DNA of 64,000 bases from an uncultured Tateyamaria sp. (lineage in GTDB: Bacteria; Pseudomonadota; Alphaproteobacteria; Rhodobacterales; Rhodobacteraceae), in contig NZ_CANNGP010000007.1 in the NCBI RefSeq assembly GCF_947504105.1, positions 62,001 through 126,000 on the forward strand, read 5' to 3'. Below the pieces are notes generated by a model, which was given only the letters and a program-made list of their open reading frames with translations, was not told the origin of the DNA and ran no database searches. Below, piece after piece: positions 33,431 to 41,281 of the stretch. Positions within the stretch are counted from its first letter, which is position 1, and every line of letters starts with the position of its first letter. The position numbers and the translations under genes are program-made.

Positions 33431-33714
33431 AGGGCGTTCGACGCATACCGGCAAATATGAACCAATAGTTACCGCGCGCGGGCAAACGTTAACGCGCGGG
33501 ACTTCGTGGACAGAAGGTTAAGGGGCACAGGTTGCGAAAAGGCGCAGTTTCCGCGTCAAAATATGCAGTTTTTCAGAAAAGGCCCCCAATCGGAGGTTTT
33601 TGGCCCTCTCAAAATACGCAGTTTTCAGGCCAAAAAATGCTGTTTGGGGCGAAAGACGCCCCAACCCCTCACCGAACGCACCGTTAACGGATCACATGTG
33701 TGATCCGTCGCCGC
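33431..33714. other. Gene-free gap with short direct repeats
   Basis: 284 bp between ornithine cyclodeaminase and dksA, no gene seen. AAAATATGCAGTTTTTCAG (33558-33576) and AAAATACGCAGTTTTCAG (33611-33628) are imperfect direct repeats 53 bp apart; weaker cousins (GGCGCAGTTTCCG near 33541, AAAATGCTGTTTGGGG near 33635) flank them. Pyrimidine-poor, low-GC. May be part of the 3' untranslated regions or binding sites. Confidence 0.45.
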
Positions 33715-34137
33715 TCAGTCGTCGCGGTGGACTTTTTCGCGGCGCTCGTGGCGTTCTTGCGCCTCAAGGCTCATGGTCGCAATCGGACGTGCATCCAGAC
33801 GTTTCAGCGAAATCGGCTCGCCCGTTACGATGCAGTACCCGTACTCTCCTTCATCGATCCGGCGCAGCGCGCTATCGATCTTGGCCACCAGCTTGCGCTG
33901 ACGGTCACGGGTGCGCAGCTCAAGCGCGCGGTCCGTCTCTTCGGACGCACGGTCAGCCACATCAGGGATGTTGCGTGTCCCGTCCTGCAGCCCTTCAATT
34001 GTATCCTTGCTGCCTGCCAGCAGCTCAGACTTCCAGTTCAGCAACTTGCGACGAAAATACTCGACTTGCCGGTCATTCATGAACGGCTCGCCTTCTGCCG
34101 GGCGATAATCATCCGGCAGGAACACTTCCTGTTTCAT
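33715..34137 (-). CDS. dksA: RNA polymerase-binding DksA-type regulator with a single zinc-site cysteine
   Basis: 140 residues. It acts with ppGpp at RNA polymerase to adjust rRNA and amino-acid promoter activity. The coiled-coil tip DVADRASEE at 59-67 supplies the functional acid residues (DxxDxA). The zinc-finger region has only one cysteine: C102 and then T105, S123 and A126 where E. coli has four cysteines, a variant typical of Rhodobacterales DksA. The C-terminus (ARPIATMSLEAQERHERR) matches the family. ATG 34137 has GGGGA upstream. Divergent from the MoxR gene. Confidence 0.92.
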   Translation of the reverse strand: MKQEVFLPDDYRPAEGEPFMNDRQVEYFRRKLLNWKSELLAGSKDTIEGLQDGTRNIPDVADRASEETDRALELRTRDRQRKLVAKIDSALRRIDEGEYGYCIVTGEPISLKRLDARPIATMSLEAQERHERREKVHRDD

Positions 34138-34321
34138 TAGCTTCCCCTCGATACGACTGACGTTGGCCATCAACGGTTCCCCAGTTGGTCCAGTGTTTTG
34201 CCCCGATCAGCTCCCTGCCGCAGCGTCTATCCGAGGGACCAAGGATTGTCACTACCCATTCCCGCACCAGATTGGCTAAAAGCAGCTTGATCAACACAAT
34301 GCCGCAACAGGATGAACAAAC

Positions 34322-35161
34322 ATGAAATTCCAAGGCACTGATGCCTACGTCGCAACCGATGATCTGACAATTGCGGTAAACGCTGCTGTTACTCTGGAGC
34401 GGCCACTGCTGGTCAAGGGCGAGCCGGGCACCGGCAAAACGGAGCTGGCCAAGCAAGTTGCCCGAGGCTTGGGTTTGCGGTTGATCGAATGGAACATCAA
34501 ATCCACGACACGCGCTCAGCAGGGGCTGTACGAGTACGATGCCGTCAGCCGCCTGCGCGACAGTCAGTTGGGCGAGGACAAGGTCCACGACGTCTCGAAC
34601 TACATCAAGAAAGGCAAGTTGTGGGAGGCGTTTGAGGCCGATGAAAAGGTCGTTCTGCTGATCGATGAAATCGACAAGGCAGACATCGAATTCCCCAACG
34701 ACTTGCTGCAGGAACTCGATAAGATGGAGTTCTTTGTCTATGAGACGGGCAACACGATAAAGGCGCGCCAGCGCCCTGTCGTGATCATCACCTCGAACAA
34801 TGAAAAGGAACTGCCAGACGCCTTCCTGCGCCGCTGTTTTTTCCATTACATCCGCTTTCCGGACATGGACACGCTGAAACAGATCGTGGCGGTACACCAC
34901 CCGGGTATCAAGGAAAGCCTTCTGACCACAGCACTCACCCAGTTCTTCGAAATCCGCGATCAACAAGGGTTGAAAAAGAAACCCTCAACTTCCGAAGTGC
35001 TGGATTGGCTCAAGCTGCTTTTGGCTGAAGACATGAGCGCCGAAGACCTCAAATCCGACGGGGCCAGCGCCCTGCCCAAGCTGCACGGTGCCTTGCTGAA
35101 AAACGAACAGGACGTGCATCTGTTCGAGCGATTGGCGTTCATGGCACGGGGGCAGCGGTAG
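34322..35161 (+). CDS. MoxR-family AAA+ ATPase
   Basis: 279 residues. AAA+ ATPase with Walker A GEPGTGKT near residues 34-41, Walker B VVLLIDEIDKAD near 109-120, and the sensor/Arg-finger segment ELPDAFLRRCFFHY near 163. MoxR ATPases work as chaperones or assembly factors together with VWA-domain proteins; the VWA protein at 37448-38635 is the likely partner. AGGA is nine bases before ATG 34322. Followed by a 260-bp gap before the GNAT gene, so it may be transcribed separately. Confidence 0.9.
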   Translation: MKFQGTDAYVATDDLTIAVNAAVTLERPLLVKGEPGTGKTELAKQVARGLGLRLIEWNIKSTTRAQQGLYEYDAVSRLRDSQLGEDKVHDVSNYIKKGKLWEAFEADEKVVLLIDEIDKADIEFPNDLLQELDKMEFFVYETGNTIKARQRPVVIITSNNEKELPDAFLRRCFFHYIRFPDMDTLKQIVAVHHPGIKESLLTTALTQFFEIRDQQGLKKKPSTSEVLDWLKLLLAEDMSAEDLKSDGASALPKLHGALLKNEQDVHLFERLAFMARGQR

Positions 35162-35421
35162 ACCAAAACGTCCTCCGATGCGCAACCCAAATGAATGCGC
35201 GGTGCCACCCGCGACGCGCACCCGGCATTACGCATCCGCCAGAAGCTGCTTGGGACACGTTAAGCGAGTCTTTTCCGCCACAGAAAACCACAAGTCCTGC
35301 CCAACGCAGAGCTTGTGGATAAAAAGTCTTTCTTTTGCCTGAATTGCTCCATACCTTGACCGCGATGAGAGGCGAAAACGCCCGCATCCAAAAAATGCTA
35401 AAAGGCAGGCAGGCAGTTATA

Positions 35422-35877
35422 ATGACCGGTTCCGACGCACTTACTGTGCGCCCACTCACCTTGTCGGATCGCCCAGCATGGAGCGACCTCTGGACAGCTT
35501 ATCTTGCCTTCTACAAAACCAGCCGCCCGCCCGAGATTTACGATACCTATTTCGCACGCCTGTTGGGTGACGACCCACAGGACTACAGCTGCCTGGTTGC
35601 AGAGCTTGACGGCACACTGGTCGGTCTGGCTCACTATCTGTTCCACCGCCACGGCTGGAAAGTTGAAAACGTCTGCTATCTGCAGGATCTTTATGCGGAT
35701 CCGGCCGTTCGTGGCCGTGGCATCGGCCGTGCGCTGATCGAAGGTGTCTACGAGGCTGCCGATGCTGCAGGCGCACCGTCCGTCTACTGGCTGACGCAGG
35801 ACTTCAACACCGAGGCGCGCAAGCTATATGATCGCATTGGCAAGCTGTCACCTTTAATCAAGTATGATCGGGGATGA
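35422..35877 (+). CDS. GNAT-family N-acetyltransferase
   Basis: 151 residues. The GNAT core is visible: motif A DLYADPAVRGRGIGRALIEGVYEAA near residues 92-116, with the acetyl-CoA-binding RGRGIG loop, and YWLTQDFNTEARKLYDRIG near 126-145. The substrate is unknown. The start at 35422 (MTGSDAL) is used; the open frame back to 35335 has no Shine-Dalgarno and poor composition. Its stop overlaps the next gene start by 4 bp (ATGA), so both are coupled. Lies between the MoxR and VWA genes. Confidence 0.88.
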   Translation: MTGSDALTVRPLTLSDRPAWSDLWTAYLAFYKTSRPPEIYDTYFARLLGDDPQDYSCLVAELDGTLVGLAHYLFHRHGWKVENVCYLQDLYADPAVRGRGIGRALIEGVYEAADAAGAPSVYWLTQDFNTEARKLYDRIGKLSPLIKYDRG

Positions 35878-37241
35878 GCATGATGCGTCGATTTGTTCTG
35901 CCCTTTGTTCTTGCGCTCAATGCATGTGTGCCCGTCACACCTGGTGATACGCCCACACGTGCCCTTCCGCACAGCACAGACCTGCCTGCAATGAAGACAT
36001 TCGGGGCGCCCCGCCCGGACAAACCAACCCGGTCAAACAACGATCTGGCCCTGGATTTCATCGAACTGAGTTTCCAACTTGAGTCCGGTCGGGCACTGCC
36101 CGTGCTCACGCGGTTCGAGGGCCCGATTTCGGTCCGCGTGACGGGCAAGCCACCCGCCTCGCTGGGCACGGACCTTCGCCGGCTGATGCACCGTCTGCGC
36201 ACCGAGGCGGATATCGACATCTACGAAGCGGCACCGGGCAACGCGGCGAACATCACGATCGAAGCCGTATCGCGCAAGGACATCCGCAAAGCCCTGCCCC
36301 ACGCGGCCTGCTTTGTTGTGCCGAACATCAAGACAATATCGGAATACAAGTCGAATCGTCGCACGCCGCGCACCAGCTGGAGCAATCTGCGGACACGCAA
36401 ACAACTGGCCATTTTCCTGCCCAACGATGCAAGCCCACAAGAAGTGCGCGATTGTCTGCACGAAGAACTGGCGCAGGCTATTGGACCTCTGAATGACCTC
36501 TACCGCCTGCCGGATAGCGTATTCAACGACGACAATGTGCACACCGTTCTAACCGGCTTCGACATGCTGATGCTCAAGGCGTATTACGATCCTGAACTGA
36601 GATCAGGCATGACCCGTGGCCAAGTGGCTCAGCGCCTGCCTCGGATCTTTGCCCGCATAAATCCTGCCGGTGAAAACCTGCCTGCGAAATTCGCGACCCG
36701 CACACCCCGCGCCTGGAGCCAGGCCGTACAAACGGCCCTTGGACCCGGCGCGACAACGGCCCAACGCAAGGAGGCCGCAGAGCGCGCTCTGGAGATTGCA
36801 CGCGCCATGGGCTGGCGTGATCACCGTCGCGCCTTTGCCCACTACGCCAACGGACGCTTGCTCTTGTCGAGTGACCCAAAGGCTGCGCAGTCGCATTTCC
36901 GTGCAGCAGACCAGTTTTATGCCGCAACTCCCGGCGCCAACCTGCACCGCGCCTACGTCGCAACCCAGCTGGCGGCTTATGCGATCAGTCGCGGCGAAGG
37001 GGATGCTGCCCTTGTGACGCTTGCTCCGCACATCGACCTGGCCGCACGCAACGAAAACGCCGCACTCTTGTCGACCCTTCTTCTATTGCGTGCCGAAGCG
37101 CTTGATCTGCAAGGTCGCACAGCAGAAGCACGTGCCGTCAGGCTGGACAGCTTGGGGTGGGCGCGCTACGGATTCGGCTCTGACTGGGCGGTGCGGGCCA
37201 AACTGCGAGAGATTTCTTCGCTGAGCCCGCTAAAGGGGTGA
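35874..37241 (+). CDS. DUF2927 lipoprotein
   Basis: 455 residues. A lipoprotein signal peptide with lipobox LNAC, cysteine 18, is followed by a region matching DUF2927-type proteins, including CLHEELAQAIGPLND near residue 195, which resembles a zinc-binding HExxxQ-like helix of a metalloprotease. The C-terminal 150 residues look like TPR-type helix pairs (ALEIARAMGWRDH). The reading frame begins with ATGAGCATG; downstream methionines at 35880 and 35883 are possible. It follows the GNAT gene by a 4-bp overlap. Function unknown; outer-membrane or periplasmic anchoring is inferred from the lipobox. Confidence 0.82.
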   Translation: MSMMRRFVLPFVLALNACVPVTPGDTPTRALPHSTDLPAMKTFGAPRPDKPTRSNNDLALDFIELSFQLESGRALPVLTRFEGPISVRVTGKPPASLGTDLRRLMHRLRTEADIDIYEAAPGNAANITIEAVSRKDIRKALPHAACFVVPNIKTISEYKSNRRTPRTSWSNLRTRKQLAIFLPNDASPQEVRDCLHEELAQAIGPLNDLYRLPDSVFNDDNVHTVLTGFDMLMLKAYYDPELRSGMTRGQVAQRLPRIFARINPAGENLPAKFATRTPRAWSQAVQTALGPGATTAQRKEAAERALEIARAMGWRDHRRAFAHYANGRLLLSSDPKAAQSHFRAADQFYAATPGANLHRAYVATQLAAYAISRGEGDAALVTLAPHIDLAARNENAALLSTLLLLRAEALDLQGRTAEARAVRLDSLGWARYGFGSDWAVRAKLREISSLSPLKG

Positions 37242-37275
37242 ACTTTTGGCCCCAACACATTGAGGGGCAATACAA

Positions 37276-37446
37276 ATGATCGTTATCACAGCAGCTCTGC
37301 TGGGCGCTTTGATAGGCGGGTTCACCGCAAGAAAACGTAACGGTAACAGATTGGATATTCTTCAATACGCAGCAGGTTACGCGCTGGCCTTTGTCATCGT
37401 TGGCATGATCGCGACTGTTCTGATCGACCGCGCGATGAGAGGCTGA
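37276..37446 (+). CDS. Small membrane protein (56 aa)
   Basis: 56 codons, from ATG 37276, with AGGGGCAAT upstream as a ribosome site and a stop one base before the VWA gene. Two hydrophobic helices: residues 1-18 (MIVITAALLGALIGG) and 31-50 (YAAGYALAFVIVGMIATVLI), separated by a basic loop TARKRNGNR. No family recognised. Its one-base spacing to the VWA gene suggests cotranscription and perhaps translational coupling. Confidence 0.65.
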   Translation: MIVITAALLGALIGGFTARKRNGNRLDILQYAAGYALAFVIVGMIATVLIDRAMRG

Positions 37447-37447
37447 C

Positions 37448-38635
37448 ATGTTCCTGCCCTTCTTCGAAAGTCTGCGAAAGAATGGCGTGCCCGTCTCCTT
37501 GCGCGAATTCCTTGTGTTCCTTGAAGGAATGAAAGCAGGCCTTGCGACATACGATGTTGAGGCGTTCTACTATCTTGCCCGCGTCGCAATGGTGAAGGAC
37601 GAGCGCAACATCGACAAATTCGACCGCGCTTTTGCCGCCGCTTTTGAGGGGCTGGAACAGATCAGTATTGATCAGGTGCTGGAGGCTGTGGATATCCCGC
37701 AGAACTGGCTTGAGAAGTTGGCAGAAAAGCATCTGTCCGAAGAAGAGCGTAAAGAGATCGAAGCCATGGGTGGTTTCGACAAGCTCATGGACACGCTCAA
37801 GAAACGCCTCGAAGAACAAAAGGGACGGCACCAAGGTGGCAACAAGTGGGTTGGCACGGCGGGAACCTCGCCCTTTGGCGCATACGGCTACAACCCGGAA
37901 GGTGTTCGGGTTGGTCAGAAGGAAAGCCGTCACCAACGGGCGGTCAAGGTTTGGGACAAGCGTGAATTCAAGAATTTGGATGACACAGTTGAACTTGGCA
38001 CCCGCAACATAAAGGTTGCTCTAAAGCGGCTGCGTCGCTGGGCCCGCGATGGCGCTGCCGAAGAGCTGGACCTGAACGGCACGATCCGGGCTACGGCCGA
38101 ACACGGGTATCTAGATGTCAAAACCCGACCCGAACGACGCAATGCCGTCAAAGTGCTCTTGTTTCTCGATATCGGCGGATCAATGGATCCGCATGTAAAG
38201 ATCGTGGAAGAGTTGTTTTCGGCGGCGAAATCCGAGTTCAAGCATCTCGAGCATTTCTACTTCCACAACTGTCTGTATGAAGGTGTGTGGCGTGACAACC
38301 GCCGCCGTTGGGACGCGCAAACACCGACACATGAGGTGCTGCGTACATATGGTCCCGACTACAAATGCATTTTCGTTGGCGACGCGAGCATGTCACCCTA
38401 CGAGATCGCCTACCCCGGCGGTGCGAACGAACACTGGAACCAAGAAGCTGGACAGGTCTGGTTGGCGCGTGCCCGCGATCAATGGGCTTCACATCTTTGG
38501 ATCAACCCGGTGCCCGAGAAATACTGGCCTTACACCCACTCGATCAGCATGATCCAGGAAATCTTCGGGGTCGACGCCATGGTGCCGATGACGCTCGAAG
38601 GGCTCAGCCGCGGCATGCGCGCCCTCACCCACTAG
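37448..38635 (+). CDS. VWA-domain protein (CoxE-like), partner of MoxR ATPase
   Basis: 395 residues. The N-terminal part (1-110) is helical, then a basic region. The VWA domain runs from about 225 with a metal-ion-dependent adhesion-site motif LFLDIGGSMD near 241, and further conserved D/T positions (YFHNCLYEGVWRDN near 270). MoxR plus CoxE/VWA pairs act as ATP-dependent insertion or maturation machines in metalloenzyme maturation. A MoxR ATPase lies 2.3 kb upstream with three genes between. Start at 37448 is one base after the small membrane protein stop. Confidence 0.88.
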   Translation: MFLPFFESLRKNGVPVSLREFLVFLEGMKAGLATYDVEAFYYLARVAMVKDERNIDKFDRAFAAAFEGLEQISIDQVLEAVDIPQNWLEKLAEKHLSEEERKEIEAMGGFDKLMDTLKKRLEEQKGRHQGGNKWVGTAGTSPFGAYGYNPEGVRVGQKESRHQRAVKVWDKREFKNLDDTVELGTRNIKVALKRLRRWARDGAAEELDLNGTIRATAEHGYLDVKTRPERRNAVKVLLFLDIGGSMDPHVKIVEELFSAAKSEFKHLEHFYFHNCLYEGVWRDNRRRWDAQTPTHEVLRTYGPDYKCIFVGDASMSPYEIAYPGGANEHWNQEAGQVWLARARDQWASHLWINPVPEKYWPYTHSISMIQEIFGVDAMVPMTLEGLSRGMRALTH

Positions 38636-38748
38636 GTTGTGACGCAACAGATCTGGGCATGTCGGGATCGAACGGCGGGTTTGCTTTGCCGATTTCGACG
38701 ATGCGGCAAGACTTTCCTCGGCACGGTCCTGGCCGTACTGTTCAGTAC

Positions 38749-39912
38749 ATGTCAAATGCCCCGGTTGTCTCGATCGATCTTTCGGCATTCCATGCCGATC
38801 CATATCCGACGCTGGCACGCATGCGTGAGACTGCGCCTGTGTGCTTTGTACCCGAACTGGGTGCGACACTGTTCACGCGGCGGGACGATGTATTTCGTGA
38901 AGAAAAGCGTGTTGATCTCTTTTCCAGCCATCAGCCAAACGGTTTGCTGACCAAGGTGATGGGGTCGAACATGATGCGTAAAGACGGTGATGCGCATATG
39001 CGAGAACGCAAGGCCCTGTGTCCTGCATTGAGTCCCCGGTCTGTGCGAGACGTTTTGGCACCGCGGTTCAAGGACCTTGTTAAGGGCCATATCGATCGTA
39101 TCAAACTTCACGGGCGCTGCGATCTGGTGACCGACTTCGCGATGCCCGTTGCAGCAGATGCTTTGCGCCTGATGACAGGCCTGACTAATATGGATGCCGC
39201 CGAAATGGATGCCGCGAGCCAGGCGATGCTGGATGCGGCGGCGAACTATCGGCGCGACCCAGAGGTGGACAAGCGCGGCTACGGCTATGCAGACCGCGTG
39301 CGGTCATTGATCGAGGCCCGCCTACCGGAGTTGCGGACGAAACCGGATCGATCCATCATTTCGGTCCTTGATCAAGCGGGACTGACACTGAACGAAATTA
39401 CAGGCAATATCCGCATCATCATCGGCGGAGGCCAAAACGAGCCTCGCGACGCAATTGCAGGAACCGTCTGGGCGTTGCTGACCCATGCCGAACAATACAA
39501 ACGCATCACTGATGGTACGGCGACCTGGGACAATGCCTTTGACGAGTATGTGCGTCTTGTTGCACCGATCAGCATGTCACCCCGTCGTGTTGCACGCAAC
39601 GGAACGGCCTGTGATGTCGATTTTGAAGAAAACGAGCTGATCTTCTTTATGTTTGGTTCTGCCTGTCGGGATGCTGGACATTTTCAGCAGCCTGACCGCT
39701 TTGATCTGGGGCGCAACACAGGACCTGCCATCCCCTTCGGCGCGGGTCCGCACTTTTGTGCCGGTGCGGCAGCATCACGCAGCCTTATTGCAGGCCATGC
39801 TATTCCCATGCTGTTCGCCGAGCTGCCCAACTTGCGCTTGGAGGGTGATGTCACCTTTGCTGGGTGGGCATTTCGCGGACCGCTTACAGTTCCCGTCACT
39901 TGGGACACATAG
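38749..39912 (+). CDS. Cytochrome P450 with atypical oxygen-activation motif
   Basis: 387 residues, soluble bacterial-type P450. The haem-binding loop FGAGPHFCAG puts the thiolate cysteine at C337, and the K-helix ExxR appears as DEYVRLV near 265. The I helix reads IIIGGGQNEPRDAIAG near 223-238: where most P450s have an acid/Thr pair, this has Q-N, so dioxygen activation may differ. The start at 38749 (MSNAPVV) has no obvious Shine-Dalgarno; the frame is open from 38365 but the upstream part lies inside the VWA gene. Redox partners are not adjacent; substrate unknown. Confidence 0.88.
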   Translation: MSNAPVVSIDLSAFHADPYPTLARMRETAPVCFVPELGATLFTRRDDVFREEKRVDLFSSHQPNGLLTKVMGSNMMRKDGDAHMRERKALCPALSPRSVRDVLAPRFKDLVKGHIDRIKLHGRCDLVTDFAMPVAADALRLMTGLTNMDAAEMDAASQAMLDAAANYRRDPEVDKRGYGYADRVRSLIEARLPELRTKPDRSIISVLDQAGLTLNEITGNIRIIIGGGQNEPRDAIAGTVWALLTHAEQYKRITDGTATWDNAFDEYVRLVAPISMSPRRVARNGTACDVDFEENELIFFMFGSACRDAGHFQQPDRFDLGRNTGPAIPFGAGPHFCAGAAASRSLIAGHAIPMLFAELPNLRLEGDVTFAGWAFRGPLTVPVTWDT

Positions 39913-39952
39913 GCAACTTGCCGACACCCTAGAACAGCCCCATATCTTCAAC

Positions 39953-40648
39953 ATGATCAAATTCCTGCCGATCCTTTTGGCCCTCGTGTACGGGCTGGCG
40001 ATGTACCGGTTTTCCGTCTGGCGCACCGCACGTGAGCTGGACGAGAAGTCCACCGAACTCGCAGATCCAATACTGCGCCAAATGTGCGACCAGATGGCCG
40101 CTGCGCTCGATCTGGACCGGATCAGGGTCCACATTTATGAAATTGAACCGGTGAATGGCCTGGCGGCACCGGATGGGCGGATATTCATCACGCGGGGTTT
40201 CTACAATAAATTTAGGCACGGTTCCGTTTCAGCCTCCGAAATGGCGAGCGTAATTGCGCACGAACTGGGCCACGTTGCGCTTGGGCACAGCCGCCGTCGG
40301 ATGATTGACTTTTCTGGGCAGAACGCATTGCGCACGGCGCTGGCCATGGTGTTGTCCCGACTTATTCCCGGTATAGGCGTTCTTATTGCCAACGCGTTGA
40401 CCACGCTTCTTGCAGCACGCTTGTCACGCAGCGATGAATACGAGGCAGATGCCTATGCGGCGGCCTTGCTGACAAAAGCCGGGATCGGCATTGGACCTCA
40501 AATCTCGCTTTTCGAAAAGCTCGAGGTGTTAACCAAATCCAATTCAGGCGCTGTCCCAGCCTGGCTGATGAGCCACCCGAAAACCCAGGAACGGATCAAG
40601 GCGCTCGAAGCGCTGGATGCCAAGTGGAAAAGCGTGCCCGCACCGTAG
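39953..40648 (+). CDS. M48-type zinc metalloprotease
   Basis: 231 residues. One N-terminal membrane helix (residues 4-20), then the peptidase domain with the zinc motif HELGH at 103-107 and the downstream glutamate in DEYEADAYAA near 162, as in M48/HtpX-Ste24 and BepA-like enzymes. The active site is expected on the side of the membrane decided by the single helix, which cannot be settled here. The role may be membrane-protein or outer-membrane quality control. ATG 39953 is chosen because the longer frame runs back into the P450 gene. Starts 40 bp after P450 stop. Confidence 0.88.
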   Translation: MIKFLPILLALVYGLAMYRFSVWRTARELDEKSTELADPILRQMCDQMAAALDLDRIRVHIYEIEPVNGLAAPDGRIFITRGFYNKFRHGSVSASEMASVIAHELGHVALGHSRRRMIDFSGQNALRTALAMVLSRLIPGIGVLIANALTTLLAARLSRSDEYEADAYAAALLTKAGIGIGPQISLFEKLEVLTKSNSGAVPAWLMSHPKTQERIKALEALDAKWKSVPAP

Positions 40649-40732
40649 GCCGCACTTAGCCTCCAGACCTACTATCAAACGCTTAGCCATACTTTGGTTT
40701 GATGTTGCATTTCTAGGTCGGTCGCATCGGCT

Positions 40733-41281
40733 TTAGGGCAACCGCTCCAACGCTTTACCCAAACGTGGCAGGCGCGCCTTTTTCATCAGGCTGCGCATCT
40801 GCCAATCGTCACCGGACAGTCGTCGCGCCTCGGACAGCACACTTTTAGCAGCCCCCCGCACCGCAACTGGCTGCGCTTCGAAACAACCAAGGAGAAATCC
40901 ATCAGGATCGGCACGCGACAAACCTTCCTCAGCCAGGATATGACGCGGAAAATCCTTGGCATTCGACGTCATAATAATGTCCGACGATCCGGAAATTGCT
41001 GCGGCCAATACATGTATGTCTGCCGGGTCTGGCAGCCATAAACGATGCTCCAACTCAGGCGGATACTTCACATTTGCGCCTGGCCAGCGCGCAGAGAGCA
41101 TTGCAATCTCTCCCCGTGCCTGTGCCTCACCTTCGGGGCCCAGCCGTGCAGCCGCTCTGGCCCATTCCTCAAGAAGACGATCAGACCATTGTGGCGTGAA
41201 TATACCTGCTGCAGCCACACCCAACACAACTTCACGCATGACAGTGGGATAAAGTACATTTGCGTCAATAAGGACTTTCAT
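40733..41281 (-). CDS. PIN-domain protein (putative ribonuclease)
   Basis: 182 residues. PIN fold: LIDANVLYP with the first acid D6, conserved glutamate-containing EEWARAA near 40, and the acidic ADIHVLAAA near 88 followed by MTSNAKDFP, all as in PIN-type endoribonucleases. It is larger than typical VapC toxins (about 130), and no antitoxin gene is adjacent. Its start overlaps the stop of the RlmI-like gene by 4 bp, so it is translationally coupled to an rRNA-modification gene. A toxin role is therefore uncertain; an RNA-processing role is possible. Confidence 0.75.
   Translation of the reverse strand: MKVLIDANVLYPTVMREVVLGVAAAGIFTPQWSDRLLEEWARAAARLGPEGEAQARGEIAMLSARWPGANVKYPPELEHRLWLPDPADIHVLAAAISGSSDIIMTSNAKDFPRHILAEEGLSRADPDGFLLGCFEAQPVAVRGAAKSVLSEARRLSGDDWQMRSLMKKARLPRLGKALERLP

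Noticed and set aside
32369-33454. Minus-strand 361-codon ORF opposite ornithine cyclodeaminase
   Set aside because: Antisense frame of a confident enzyme with strong motifs.
40733-41281. Toxin-antitoxin module with the PIN protein as VapC
   Set aside because: No antitoxin-like ORF is adjacent; the upstream partner is a methyltransferase gene, and the protein is longer than usual VapC.
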